Positions 35,181 to 43,797 of a DNA stretch of 64,000 bases are shown here, in pieces (within the stretch, counting starts at the first letter, position 1; each line of letters starts with the position of its first letter). The stretch is taken from contig NZ_LMNL01000012.1 in NCBI RefSeq assembly GCF_001422985.1, forward strand, positions 437,096 to 501,095, read 5' to 3'. The notes beneath the pieces are model-generated. The model had not been told where the DNA came from. It made no database searches and worked only from the letters and a program-made list of their open reading frames with translations. A program made the position numbers and the translations under genes. This DNA is from Methylobacterium sp. Leaf117 (GTDB lineage Bacteria > Pseudomonadota > Alphaproteobacteria > Rhizobiales > Beijerinckiaceae).

Positions 35181-36332
35181 TCAGGTCTTCGGCAGCAACT
35201 CGGTGACGTGCCCCATCTTGCGGCCGGGCCGGGCCTCGCCCTTGCCGTAGAGGTGGAGATGCGCGCCGGGGCGGGCCAGGATCGTGGCCCACGCTTCGAC
35301 ATCGTCGCCGATCAGGTTGTGCATCGCGACCGCCATGCCGCCGATCCGCGACGGATCGCCGAGGGGCCAGCCGCACACCGCGCGGACATGCTGGTCGAAC
35401 TGAGAGGCGGTCGCCCCCTCGATGGTCCAGTGACCGGAATTGTGAACCCGTGGGGCGATCTCGTTGACCACGACCCGAGCGGGGCCATCCGCCTGGGGCA
35501 CCAGGAACATCTCGACGGCCAGCACGCCGACATAGTCGAGCGCCTCGGCGATGCGCCGGGCGATGCCGATGGCGGCGGCCTCCGTCTGCGGCGCGATGCC
35601 GGGGGCGGGCACGCGGGTGACCGCGAGGATGTGGTCGCGATGCTCGTTGGCGCAGGGGTCATAGGCCGCGAACGCCCCGTCGGCGCCGCGGGCGGCCACC
35701 ACCGAGACCTCCGCCTCGAACGGCACGAAGCCTTCCAGGATGCAGGGCGCGCCGTTGAAGTCGGCCAAAATCGCCGCCGCGTCGGCGTCACCCTCGGCCC
35801 GGATCATGCGCTGGCCCTTGCCGTCATAGCCGAAGCGGCGGGTCTTCAGCACCGCCGGACGGCCGATCTCGGCCAGCGCCCGGGTCAGGTCCTCGGGCGT
35901 GTCGACGGCCCGGAACGGCGCGGTCTCGATGCCGAGATCGTTGATGAAGCGCTTTTCGGTGAGCCGGTCCTGGGTCGTCGCCAGGGCGGCGGCATTGGGA
36001 TGCAGCGGCGCCTTGGCGGCCAGGGCTTCGGCGGCCTCGGCCGGGATATTCTCGAACTCGTAGGTGACCACGTCGACGCTGGCCGCGAAGCGCGCCAGGG
36101 CGGCCACGTCGTCATAGGCCGCGACCGTGCGCTCGGACGACACGTCGAAGGCCGGGCTGTCGGCGTCGGGGGCGAAGATGTGGACCTTGAGGCCGTAAGG
36201 CGCGGCCGCGAGGGCGATCATGCGGCCGAGTTGGCCGCCGCCCACGATGCCGAGGGTCGCGCCGGGCTGGAGGGGAGGGCGTGCGGTCACGAACGGGGAC
36301 TTCTCAAGACGGGCTGCTTTTCCAAGGGTCAC
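35181..36332 (-). CDS. purK: N5-carboxyaminoimidazole ribonucleotide synthase
   Basis: 383 residues with GTG 36332; GTG 36290 (V-T-A-R-P-P-L) is a second candidate. The N-terminal pre-ATP-grasp domain starts G-I-V-G-G-G-Q-L-G-R-M; the ATP-grasp core has L-K-T-R-R-F-G-Y-D-G-K-G-Q and E-G-F-V-P-F-E-A-E-V-S-V, and the late V-N-E-I-A-P-R-V-H-N-S-G-H-W-T is the PurK signature. It makes N5-CAIR from AIR, ATP and bicarbonate. purE is immediately upstream, 6 bases before the GTG 36332. Confidence 0.96.
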   Translation of the reverse strand: MTLGKAARLEKSPFVTARPPLQPGATLGIVGGGQLGRMIALAAAPYGLKVHIFAPDADSPAFDVSSERTVAAYDDVAALARFAASVDVVTYEFENIPAEAAEALAAKAPLHPNAAALATTQDRLTEKRFINDLGIETAPFRAVDTPEDLTRALAEIGRPAVLKTRRFGYDGKGQRMIRAEGDADAAAILADFNGAPCILEGFVPFEAEVSVVAARGADGAFAAYDPCANEHRDHILAVTRVPAPGIAPQTEAAAIGIARRIAEALDYVGVLAVEMFLVPQADGPARVVVNEIAPRVHNSGHWTIEGATASQFDQHVRAVCGWPLGDPSRIGGMAVAMHNLIGDDVEAWATILARPGAHLHLYGKGEARPGRKMGHVTELLPKT

Positions 36333-36338
36333 GAGGCT

Positions 36339-36836
36339 TCAGGGGAGATCGTTGCGCGGCGTTTCGGCGACGCTGGCGGTCTGCGCGGCACGCCAGGATT
36401 CGAGCCGCGCGGCGAGGTCCGCGTCGGTCAGAGCCAGGATGGCGGCGGCGAGCAGGGCGGCGTTGACCGCCCCCGCCCGCCCGATGGCGAGGGTGCCCAC
36501 CGGGATGCCGGCCGGCATCTGCACGATGGAGAGCAGGCTGTCCTGGCCAGACAACGCCTTCGATTCGACCGGCACGCCGAGGACGGGGAGGGACGTCATC
36601 GCCGCCGTCATGCCGGGCAGGTGGGCGGCGCCGCCGGCTCCCGCGATCACAACCTGGAAGCCTTCCGCCTTGGCGCCCTTGGCGAAGGCCACGAGGCGGT
36701 CGGGCGTGCGATGGGCCGAGACGATGCGGTCGTCATGGGCGACGCCGAGCGCATCCAGCGTCTCGGCCGCATGCCGCATGGTCGCCCAGTCCGACTGACT
36801 GCCCATGATGATCGCGACCGGGGAGGCTCCCGCCAT
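36339..36836 (-). CDS. purE: N5-carboxyaminoimidazole ribonucleotide mutase
   Basis: 165 residues from ATG 36836, which has AAGGGA 10 bases upstream; a GTG at 36845 lies too close to that site. Conserved PurE motifs: I-I-M-G-S-Q-S-D-W near 11-19, S-A-H-R-T-P near 40-45, [11 protein letters not shown] near 65-75, and V-P-V-E-S-K. It converts N5-CAIR to CAIR in purine synthesis, together with PurK. Confidence 0.96.
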   Translation of the reverse strand: MAGASPVAIIMGSQSDWATMRHAAETLDALGVAHDDRIVSAHRTPDRLVAFAKGAKAEGFQVVIAGAGGAAHLPGMTAAMTSLPVLGVPVESKALSGQDSLLSIVQMPAGIPVGTLAIGRAGAVNAALLAAAILALTDADLAARLESWRAAQTASVAETPRNDLP

Positions 36837-36972
36837 CGTCGTCACATCCCTTCGCGCACATGCGAGACAAGCCGGGCGACGTGCCGAGGCTACCGGAACG
36901 CCGAATACAAAAGCGACGCCGCGCCCGCAAGGGAGCAGGCCATCGCGGCAGCACGCCGAGGCACCCCCGTCG

Positions 36973-37191
36973 TCAGGCGATGATGTCGGGGGTGATCTGG
37001 TCCTCGAGATAGGAGATCCGGTCGCGCAGGGAGAGTTTGCGCCTCTTCAGGCGCTGGATCTGGAGCTGGTCGGCGATCACGCCGAGTTCGAGGGCATCGA
37101 TCGCCCCGTCGAGGTCGCGATGTTCCTGCTTCAGCCGCGCCAACTCGTCGGCCGGTTCCACCGAGGCATCGTTATCGAACTGAACCGCCAT
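36973..37191 (-). CDS. YdcH-family (DUF465) small protein
   Basis: 72 residues, an alpha-helical hairpin with alternating charged and hydrophobic positions. L-K-Q-E-H-R-D-L-D near 20-28 and [12 protein letters not shown] near 46-57 match DUF465. The family's function is poorly defined. Its position just upstream of purE-purK on the same strand is common in Rhizobiales. Confidence 0.85.
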   Translation of the reverse strand: MAVQFDNDASVEPADELARLKQEHRDLDGAIDALELGVIADQLQIQRLKRRKLSLRDRISYLEDQITPDIIA

Positions 37192-37314
37192 CGCACCTGA
37201 TGTCCCGGGCCACCGTCATGGGGGACCATGCGACAGCCTGCCGGCCCCGGCAAGAACCCGGCCGGGCTCCTGCACAACCATCCGCGGGCGCGACCCCGCG
37301 CCTGCGCAAAGATC

Positions 37315-37346
37315 CATCACGCCAAAAATTCATCACGCCAAAAATC
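37315..37346. repeat. 16-bp direct repeat (2 copies)
   Basis: CATCACGCCAAAAATT (37315-37330) and CATCACGCCAAAAATC (37331-37346), adjacent and differing in the last base, in the spacer between the two divergent DUF465 genes. Confidence 0.9.
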
Positions 37347-37433
37347 CAGCAAGCATGGCCGTCGATACCCTTCGACAGCCGGCTGATCATATGCCAGTCT
37401 GGCCCCGTCGAAACGAGACAGGAGACACAGCTC

Positions 37434-37616
37434 ATGTCACTGCAGACGCACCTGACCCAGCTCGCCCGCAAGCACGAAGCCCTCGAGCGGGAGATCCACA
37501 ACGCCACCGTCCGACCCTCGGCGAACGACCTGCGCATCGCAGAGCTCAAGAGACGCAAGCTCCACCTCAAGGACGAGATGAACCGCCTGCGAACCGATAC
37601 CGACGCGCTGCATTAG
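37434..37616 (+). CDS. YdcH-family (DUF465) small protein, second copy
   Basis: 60 residues from ATG 37434, with AGGAGA about 9 bases upstream. L-A-R-K-H-E-A-L-E-R-E-I near 10-21 and L-K-R-R-K-L-H-L-K-D-E-M near 38-49 align directly with the divergent neighbour at 36973-37191, so the two are paralogues. A strong terminator follows. Confidence 0.85.
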   Translation: MSLQTHLTQLARKHEALEREIHNATVRPSANDLRIAELKRRKLHLKDEMNRLRTDTDALH

Positions 37617-37656
37617 CGGCCGTCCCGTTCCTCCCTCGTAGTCTCTAGAGCGTTCG

Positions 37657-37688
37657 CCGCCGCCGCTGGTCTCCAGGGCGGCGGTTTT
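37657..37688 (+). terminator. Intrinsic terminator after the second DUF465 gene
   Basis: CCGCCGCC (37657-37664) pairs with GGCGGCGG (37677-37684); one bulged G, then CTGG/CCAG closes on a TCT loop. TTTT follows at 37685-37688. This is one of the clearest rho-independent terminators in the window. Confidence 0.85.
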
Positions 37689-37719
37689 CGTTGGGAAGGG
37701 ACTTTCGTTGGGAAGAGGC
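37686..37719 (+). repeat. 17-bp direct repeat (2 copies)
   Basis: TTTCGTTGGGAAGGGAC at 37686-37702 and TTTCGTTGGGAAGAGGC at 37703-37719, directly after the terminator stem and about 100 bases before prpE. Part of the first copy is the T-tract of that terminator. Confidence 0.85.
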
Positions 37720-37820
37720 TCTGCGCCGCTGTTCGTCAGGACCGTGCAGTCCGGCGGCGAAAAGTCCGGTAGAGTGCCGGGCAAACCGGCGCGCACGACC
37801 GGTCGCCCGCAGGATACGCC

Positions 37821-39791
37821 ATGGACGCCACGCCTCACGCCCCGAACCCGCGGCCCGGCCGCTATGCAGAGACCCACGCGGCCTCGCTGGCCGATCCGGA
37901 GGCCTTCTGGCTCGACGCGGCACGGGCGATCGACTGGGCCAGCCCACCGACCCGCGCCTTCGATCCGACGCTCGGCGCCTATGGCCGCTGGTTTCCCGAC
38001 GCGACCCTGAACGCCTGCCACAACGCCGTCGATCGCCACGTCGCCGCCGGGCGCGGCGACCAGGCGGCGATCCTGTACGATTCGCCCGTCACCGGCACGA
38101 AGCGCCGAATCACCTACGCGGAGCTGCGCGATTCGGTGGCGGTGCTGGCCGGCGTGCTGCGCGATCTCGGAGTCGGGCGGGGCGATCGCGTGGTGATCTA
38201 CATGCCGATGGTGCCCGAGGCCCTGTTCGGGATGCTTGCCTGCGCCCGGCTCGGAGCCGTCCATTCCGTGGTTTTCGGCGGCTTCGCCGCCAACGAGCTG
38301 GCGATCCGCATCGAGGACGCCGCCCCGAAGGTGGTGCTGGCCGCCTCCTGCGGCATCGAGCCGAGCCGCGTCGTCGCCTACAAGCCGCTGCTCGACGCGG
38401 CGCTGGCGGCCTCGACCCACCTACCGGCCGCCTGCCTCATCCTCCAGCGCCCGCAGGGCCCGGCCGATCTGGTGCCGGGGCGCGACCACGACTGGGCCGA
38501 GACGGTGGCGCGGGCCGCCGCCGCGGGCCGGGAGGCCGCATGCGTGAGCGTGGCGGCCACCGACCCGCTCTACATCCTCTACACCTCGGGCACGACGGGG
38601 AAGCCGAAGGGCGTGGTGCGGGACACCGGCGGCTACTGCGTGGCGCTGGCCTGGTCGATGCCCAACCTCTACGCCGTGGCGCCGGGCGAGACCTACTTCT
38701 GCGCCTCCGACATCGGCTGGGTGGTGGGCCATTCCTACATCGTCTACGCGCCCCTGCTGCAGGGCTGCACGACGGTGCTGTACGAGGGCAAGCCGGTCGG
38801 CACGCCCGATGCCGGCGCCCTGTGGCGGGTGGTCTCGGATTACGGCGCCGCCTGCCTGTTCACCGCGCCGACGGCGCTCCGGGCGATCAAGAAGGAGGAC
38901 CCGCGGGCCGAGCGGGTCGGCGCCTACGACCTCTCGGCCTTCCGCACCCTGTTCCTCGCCGGCGAGCGGGCCGATCCCGATTCGGTGGCCTGGGCCGAAC
39001 GCACCCTCGGCCGACCGGTCATCGACCATTGGTGGCAGACCGAGACCGGCTGGGCCATCGCGGGCAATCCGGTCGGCCTCGAAGCCTTGCCGGTCAAGCA
39101 CGGCAGCGCCTGCGTGCCGATGCCCGGCTACGACCTCAAGGTCCTCGACGAGGCCGGCAAGCCGGTGCCCGCCGGCACCATGGGTACCATCGCGCTGAAG
39201 CTGCCCCTGCCGCCGGGCTGCCTGCCGACCCTCTGGGGTTCGGAGGCGCGCTTCCGGTCGAGCTACCTCGCCACCTTCCCGGGCTGGTACGACACCTCGG
39301 ATGCCGGCATCGTCGATTCCGACGGCTACGTCACCGTGCTGGGGCGCACCGACGACATCATCAACGTCGCCGGGCACCGGCTCTCCACCGGCGGCATGGA
39401 GGCGGTGCTGGCGAGCCACCCGGACGTCGCCGAATGCGCCGTGATCGGCATCCGCGACGCCCTGAAGGGCGAGCAGCCCTGCGGCTTCGTCGTGCTGAAA
39501 TCGGGCGTGGACCGGTCGACGGCGGCGATCGAGGCCGAGCTGGTGGCCCTGGTCCGCGACCAGATCGGCCCTGTCGCGGCCTTCAAGCTGGCGCTCACCG
39601 TGCAGCGGCTGCCGAAGACGCGCTCGGGCAAGATCCTACGCGGAACCATGAAGCGCATCGCCGACGGCGAGCCCTGGACGACGCCGCCAACCATCGACGA
39701 TGCCGGCGTCCTCGACGAGATCGGCGCCAGCCTGAAGAGCCGGGGGATCGGAGGAGGCGGAACGGGGCAGGGGAACCGATCGGGCGGGTAG
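37821..39791 (+). CDS. prpE: Propionyl-CoA synthetase (acyl-CoA synthetase)
   Basis: 656 residues. The AMP-binding P-loop Y-T-S-G-T-T-G-K-P-K-G starts near residue 254, W-W-Q-T-E-T-G-W near 408, and the adenylation lysine lies in R-S-G-K-I-L-R near 602. The segment with I-V-Y-A-P-L-L-Q-G-C and T-A-P-T-A-L-R-A-I-K-K-E is typical of PrpE rather than acetyl-CoA synthetase. It activates propionate (and more slowly acetate) to the CoA ester. No methylcitrate or propionyl-CoA carboxylase genes are adjacent. The last ~15 residues are Gly-rich and disordered. Confidence 0.9.
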   Translation: MDATPHAPNPRPGRYAETHAASLADPEAFWLDAARAIDWASPPTRAFDPTLGAYGRWFPDATLNACHNAVDRHVAAGRGDQAAILYDSPVTGTKRRITYAELRDSVAVLAGVLRDLGVGRGDRVVIYMPMVPEALFGMLACARLGAVHSVVFGGFAANELAIRIEDAAPKVVLAASCGIEPSRVVAYKPLLDAALAASTHLPAACLILQRPQGPADLVPGRDHDWAETVARAAAAGREAACVSVAATDPLYILYTSGTTGKPKGVVRDTGGYCVALAWSMPNLYAVAPGETYFCASDIGWVVGHSYIVYAPLLQGCTTVLYEGKPVGTPDAGALWRVVSDYGAACLFTAPTALRAIKKEDPRAERVGAYDLSAFRTLFLAGERADPDSVAWAERTLGRPVIDHWWQTETGWAIAGNPVGLEALPVKHGSACVPMPGYDLKVLDEAGKPVPAGTMGTIALKLPLPPGCLPTLWGSEARFRSSYLATFPGWYDTSDAGIVDSDGYVTVLGRTDDIINVAGHRLSTGGMEAVLASHPDVAECAVIGIRDALKGEQPCGFVVLKSGVDRSTAAIEAELVALVRDQIGPVAAFKLALTVQRLPKTRSGKILRGTMKRIADGEPWTTPPTIDDAGVLDEIGASLKSRGIGGGGTGQGNRSGG

Positions 39792-39887
39792 CCAAGCGCG
39801 CGCCGGCGCGCCACCTATGCGGGGACGCCGCCGCGCATGCAGCCAGGCCCGTGGCCCAGCCAGCATGCATCCAAGCCGGAGCCCCGC

Positions 39888-41006
39888 ATGAATGCCCGCC
39901 TGTTCGAGCCCCTGCGCCTCGACGACCTCACCCTCGACAACCGCATCATCGTCGCGCCGATGTGCCAGTACTCGGCCCATGCGGGCGAGGCCGGCGATTG
40001 GCACCTGATGCATCTCGGCCAGATGGCGATGTCGGGCGCCGGCCTCCTCACCCTGGAGGCGACCGCGATCTCGCCGGAGGCCCGCATCTCGCCCACCGAC
40101 CTCGGGCTCTATTCCGACGAGACCGAGCGGGCGCTCGGCCGCGTCCTCGATGCGGTTCGGGGCTATGCGCCGGTGCCGATCGCCATCCAGATCAACCATG
40201 CGGGCCGCAAGGCTTCCAGTCGCGCCCCCTGGGACGGCGGCGCCCAGATCGACCCGGAGGCTCCGGACGGCTGGCGCACGGAAGGCCCCTCGGCCCTGGC
40301 GCACGGGGACGGCGAGGTCGCGCCCCACGCCCTCGATTCGGAGGGGCTGAAGCGCATCCGCGACGGCTTCGTCGAGACCGCGCGGCGCGCCCTGCGCCTC
40401 GGCGTCGACGGGTTCGAACTGCACGGCGCCCACGGATACCTCCTGCACCAGTTCCTGTCGCCGCTCTCGAACCAGCGCACCGACCAGTATGGCGGCTCGC
40501 TGACCAACCGGATGCGGTTTCCCCTGGAATGTTTCGAGGCGGTGCGCGAGGTCGTGCCGGCCGGCAAGCCGGTCTGGATGCGGGTCTCGGCCACCGACTG
40601 GGTCGAGGACGGCTGGACCCTGGAGGAGACGGTGGAATTCGCCCATGCCCTGAAGCGCCGGGGCGCGGCGGCGATCCACGTCTCCACTGGCGGCCTCTCC
40701 ACCCGCCAGCAGATCCCGCTCTCGGCGGGATACCAGGTGCCCTTCGCCGAGCGGATCAAGGCCGAGACCGGTCTCACCACCATCGCGGTCGGGCTCATCA
40801 CCGAGGCGGCCCACGCCGAATCGATCCTCAAGGAGGGCAAAGCCGACGCGGTCTCGCTGGCGCGAGCCCTCCTCTACAACCCGCGCTGGCCCTGGCACGC
40901 GGCGGCCGAGCTCGGCGCGCAGGTGCGGGCGCCCCGGCAGTACTGGCGTTCGCAGCCGCGTCAGTTCAAGGACCTCTTCACCGATACCCGGCACGGACAG
41001 CGCTGA
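39888..41006 (+). CDS. NADH:flavin oxidoreductase, old yellow enzyme (YqjM-like)
   Basis: 372 residues from ATG 39888. A TIM-barrel flavoprotein: V-A-P-M-C-Q-Y-S near 22-29 holds the Cys that tunes FMN in YqjM-type enzymes, Q-I-N-H-A-G-R-K near 104-111 the substrate His and Arg, H-G-A-H-G-Y-L-L-H-Q-F near 182-192, and L-A-R-A-L-L-Y-N-P near 323 the FMN phosphate. It reduces alkenes next to electron-withdrawing groups using NADPH. The physiological substrate is unknown. Confidence 0.9.
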   Translation: MNARLFEPLRLDDLTLDNRIIVAPMCQYSAHAGEAGDWHLMHLGQMAMSGAGLLTLEATAISPEARISPTDLGLYSDETERALGRVLDAVRGYAPVPIAIQINHAGRKASSRAPWDGGAQIDPEAPDGWRTEGPSALAHGDGEVAPHALDSEGLKRIRDGFVETARRALRLGVDGFELHGAHGYLLHQFLSPLSNQRTDQYGGSLTNRMRFPLECFEAVREVVPAGKPVWMRVSATDWVEDGWTLEETVEFAHALKRRGAAAIHVSTGGLSTRQQIPLSAGYQVPFAERIKAETGLTTIAVGLITEAAHAESILKEGKADAVSLARALLYNPRWPWHAAAELGAQVRAPRQYWRSQPRQFKDLFTDTRHGQR

Positions 41007-41090
41007 GCGAGCCCGGCGAAACCTCCCGGCCCTCGGCCGCTTCCCTTCTGTCACCCCGCCGCGGCGGGCGTTTCGCGAGAGACACACGGC

Positions 41091-41450
41091 ATGGACGACG
41101 ACGACGTCACGACCTTCGCGGTGGAGCGGGTCCGCCTCGACATTGAGAATGGCATCACCCTGATCTCGGGGGCCGACGACGAGGAGGAACCGGCGGGCTA
41201 CTTCATCATCCAGATCGAGAAGGGCGATCCGGACGGGCCGCTGATCGAGGTCTTCGGCGAGGACCTGACCCAGTCGGACGGCGTCACCGGCCTCGAACTC
41301 GGCCTGCGCCACATGCGCTTCGACTTCGACCCGCGCAGCACCATTGGGGCCGAGATGCCCTGCGTGCGGATCGAATCACGCACCGAGATCCCCGAGGGCG
41401 TGCGCGCGCGCCTCTCGGTCGCCTTCGGCAAACGGGCCAGGCGGGCCTGA
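41091..41450 (+). CDS. Hypothetical acidic protein
   Basis: 119 residues, not recognised. The N-terminal half is strongly acidic (M-D-D-D-D, D-D-E-E-E), with beta-strand-like segments (Y-F-I-I-Q-I near 37, R-F-D-F near 76), and the C-terminus is basic. No signal peptide or cysteine cluster. It is the first of three small same-strand genes spaced 33 and 25 bases apart, probably one transcript. Confidence 0.7.
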   Translation: MDDDDVTTFAVERVRLDIENGITLISGADDEEEPAGYFIIQIEKGDPDGPLIEVFGEDLTQSDGVTGLELGLRHMRFDFDPRSTIGAEMPCVRIESRTEIPEGVRARLSVAFGKRARRA

Positions 41451-41483
41451 CACTCATCCATCACAGAGGCGAGGAGGCGTTCC

Positions 41484-41666
41484 GTGGAGACCCGAGCCGT
41501 GGCGATCAAGGTCGGCGACTACGTCGCATCCGACGACAACGAGGCCACCATGACGGTGGTGGCCCTGGACGGGGACCGGGCCCTGTGCCGCTGGTTCGTG
41601 GACGGCGACGTCGATGGCGACGAGCAGGAGGCCTGGATCGACCTGACCGCCCTGACCGTTCTCTAG
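41484..41666 (+). CDS. DUF2158 (YodC-like) small protein
   Basis: 60 residues from GTG 41484; the SD GAGGAGG at 41471-41477 decides this start. The layout K-V-G-D-Y-V, then M-T-V-V, then C-R-W-F-V-D-G at 36-42, then L-T-A-L matches the short all-beta DUF2158 family of unknown function. It lies between two uncharacterised acidic genes. Confidence 0.7.
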   Translation: METRAVAIKVGDYVASDDNEATMTVVALDGDRALCRWFVDGDVDGDEQEAWIDLTALTVL

Positions 41667-41691
41667 GACGGAGAGCAACCCGGGAGGGGAC

Positions 41692-42006
41692 ATGTCCGAG
41701 ATCGAGGACAAGCGGCATGAGATCGCCGAACTGATCGCGCTGGAGCTGGGCTTCGGCGACCTCGACGCCGCGAGCGCGGCCGATCGGGCGGTCATCGAGC
41801 GGCAGACCGACGAGACCATCGCGGGCTGTGCGGCGGACAGCCCGGAGCCGGCCGACTGCACCGAGGCCAACATCCGCCTGCGCGGCCTGCTCCAGCAGTA
41901 CCGCGCCCTCCAGATTCTTCGTGACGACCAGATCCTTCGCAGCGATGAGGCCGATGCACGGCTGGCGGAGGAGGGCGAGGTCTTCAGCCGCGAGGACGAT
42001 GCCTGA
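41692..42006 (+). CDS. Hypothetical helical acidic protein
   Basis: 104 residues with a good SD (GGGAGGGGA). Not recognised. It is rich in Glu, Asp, Ala and Arg and predicted mostly helical, with two Cys (near 44 and 54) and a coiled-coil-like end (L-R-G-L-L-Q-Q-Y-R-A-L-Q-I-L-R). Third member of the small-gene trio. Confidence 0.65.
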   Translation: MSEIEDKRHEIAELIALELGFGDLDAASAADRAVIERQTDETIAGCAADSPEPADCTEANIRLRGLLQQYRALQILRDDQILRSDEADARLAEEGEVFSREDDA

Positions 42007-42015
42007 GGCCGGAGG

Positions 42016-42873
42016 TCAGCGCGCCACCGCTCCGACCATCGGGCCGAGGGGGCGGCTGATGTCCTGGCGCTTCATCGACGGGGCATAGAGGCTCGACACG
42101 CTGCCGTCGAGAAACAGCGCGTTGCGGCAGCCCAGGCCGTCCTTGAACAGGCGCGCGAAGGCGCCGAAGCTCACCGGACGCTCCGAGATCGCGAACACGG
42201 CGGTGCGCCCGTCGTCGCGCACCCCGACGCCGTTGCGGATCTTTTGGCTCGGGCCGTCGGCGGAGATCTTGGGATGGATGTGCCCGTCCACCACGAGCAT
42301 CGGGCCGGATTGCGTGGCGAAATCGGGCTTGGGCGGGCTGCGCAGGTAGCGGCCCGTCTCCATCACCCCGGCCCGGTCGCCCTTCACCCAGAAGATGCCA
42401 TTCGGCTTGAGATGGAAATTGCCCGGCCCGTTGGCGGTGGAGACGCCCTTCAGCTCGCGCCCGTCCTCGATGTAGAGCCCGACCGGGGCCTGACCTTTGT
42501 CGTACATGCCGGCATTCATGGCGAAGCGGAGGGACGCGCCCTGCTTCTCCGCCAGAGTCGAGAGCGAGGAATAGGGCAGGCCGTCCGCCCCGAGCCAGAA
42601 CAGGCGCACCCGCTCACGCCGCAGGTCGACCGTGCACACCGTATAGGTCTCGCCCTCCGCCAGGACGGCGCGGCAAGGTGCCGACACCGCGGAGGACACC
42701 GGGGCAGGGACCGGGGCAGGGACCGACGCCGCTTTGGGAGGGGAGGCCGGAGCGGCGAATGCCGTGCCGGTCAGCGCGAGGCCGAGGCAGGCGGCGCGGA
42801 TCAGGGTCCGGACCTGACCCGGAGAACGGCTCGTCCCAAGGCGAGCCCGCGCGACACCCTGAACCATCATCAT
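42016..42873 (-). CDS. Phosphodiester glycosidase (NAGPA) domain protein, exported
   Basis: 285 residues from the first of three consecutive ATGs (42873/42870/42867). A signal peptide ends near A-F-A-A-P-A; a proline/alanine linker made of a 12-bp repeat (P-A-P-V-P-A-P-V, 42701-42724) follows. The domain shows F-A-M-N-A-G-M-Y-D, G-L-Y-I-E-D-G near 128, Q-S-G-P-M-L-V near 205 and N-G-V-G-V, then L-F-L-D-G-S-V-S near 262, the NAGPA fold signature. It probably acts on phosphodiester-linked sugars in the envelope. Confidence 0.82.
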   Translation of the reverse strand: MMMVQGVARARLGTSRSPGQVRTLIRAACLGLALTGTAFAAPASPPKAASVPAPVPAPVSSAVSAPCRAVLAEGETYTVCTVDLRRERVRLFWLGADGLPYSSLSTLAEKQGASLRFAMNAGMYDKGQAPVGLYIEDGRELKGVSTANGPGNFHLKPNGIFWVKGDRAGVMETGRYLRSPPKPDFATQSGPMLVVDGHIHPKISADGPSQKIRNGVGVRDDGRTAVFAISERPVSFGAFARLFKDGLGCRNALFLDGSVSSLYAPSMKRQDISRPLGPMVGAVAR

Positions 42874-43116
42874 CCCGCATGTCCGCCGACCGCGCGCCGA
42901 GGGATCGCGGCGGTGGCCCGCTTCCTCGCCCGAAACCGACGCTGATTTCAAGAGCGCCCGCACGCGGGCAATGGGTCAAGTGCGCCCGCACGCGGGCGAC
43001 GGGCGGAGGTGGGTTTCACGAAAGCGGGAGGGATGCAACGCACCTGAACCGTTTCCGGTGCCACGGCGTTCTCAGTCATAAGGGGACTGTTTTCGATTCT
43101 CTCGGAGTATCCTGCG

Positions 43117-43608
43117 ATGAAACGAGTGGTTCTGGCCTCTGCGGCCATGATCGGCGCCCTCGCGATGATCCCGGCCACGGTCGAGGCCCGCGGCTTCCAT
43201 GGTGGTGGTTTCCACGGCGGCGGATTCGGCGGCGGTGGGTTCCGGGGCGGCTTTGGCGGCGGCGGTTTCCGGGGTGGCTTCGGCGGCTATCGCGGCGGCT
43301 TCGGGGGATACCGCCATGCCGGATTCGGCGGCTACCGCGGCGGCTTCGGTGGTTATCGCGGCGGCTATTACGGCCGTGGCTATGGACGCGGTTTCGGCTA
43401 CGGTCTCGGCGGCCTGGGTCTCGGCGTCGGCCTTGGTCTCGCCGCCGGCGGTCTCTACGGTGGCTACGGCCCGGGCTACGGCTACGGCTACGCCCCCGTC
43501 GGCTACGGGGCCTACGATTACGGCTACGGCGGCGGCTGCTACACTGTCCCGCGCGTGCGCTGGACGCCTTACGGCTATCGCCGGGTGCTGATCGAGCGCT
43601 GCTACTGA
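43117..43608 (+). CDS. Glycine-rich secreted protein
   Basis: 163 residues. A signal peptide ends at V-E-A-R-G near 25. The mature part is almost entirely Gly, Tyr, Phe and Arg in repeats such as G-G-F-R-G-G-F-G-G and G-G-Y-R-G-G, then a Y-G-Y-G-Y-A stretch and a conserved-looking C-terminus with C-Y-T-V-P-R-V-R-W and R-C-Y (two Cys, possibly paired). Such proteins are common in Methylobacterium and Rhizobiales; no enzymatic role is apparent. GGAG precedes the ATG by 9 bases and an intrinsic terminator follows. Confidence 0.8.
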   Translation: MKRVVLASAAMIGALAMIPATVEARGFHGGGFHGGGFGGGGFRGGFGGGGFRGGFGGYRGGFGGYRHAGFGGYRGGFGGYRGGYYGRGYGRGFGYGLGGLGLGVGLGLAAGGLYGGYGPGYGYGYAPVGYGAYDYGYGGGCYTVPRVRWTPYGYRRVLIERCY

Positions 43609-43626
43609 GCCGTTCCGGCGACACGG

Positions 43627-43653
43627 AAAGGGCCGCTGCGTGCGGCCCTTTTT
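43627..43653 (+). terminator. Intrinsic terminator after the glycine-rich gene
   Basis: AAAGGGCCGC (43627-43636) pairs perfectly with GCGGCCCTTT (43642-43651) over a 5-base loop, followed by T's. Clear rho-independent structure. Confidence 0.9.
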
Positions 43654-43678
43654 CGTTGGGCGACGGATTTCCGGCCGA

Positions 43679-43797
43679 TCAGCGACGCCGCTCGTCGCGG
43701 CGCTCCATCTTAACGACGCCGCTCGTCGCGGCGCTTGACCTCAGCGACGCCGCTCGTCGCGGCGCATCACCTCAGCGACGCCGCTCGTCGCGGCGCA
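43679..43797. repeat. 31-bp tandem array repeating the stop-codon end of the DUF4174 gene
   Basis: Four copies with exact 31-base period (cores at 43682, 43713, 43744, 43775), each with GACGCCGCTCGTCGCGGCGC, itself a hairpin (CGCCGC-TCGTC-GCGGCG). On the minus strand each copy reads R-R-D-E-R-R-R plus a stop (TGA or TAA). The copy at 43772-43797 is the real gene end; the other three lie downstream of it, after the terminator of the glycine-rich gene. Confidence 0.95.

Noticed and set aside
43679..43797. CRISPR array
   Set aside because: Repeats are 31 bp head-to-tail with only short, similar bases between cores, no unique spacers, and no cas genes in the window.
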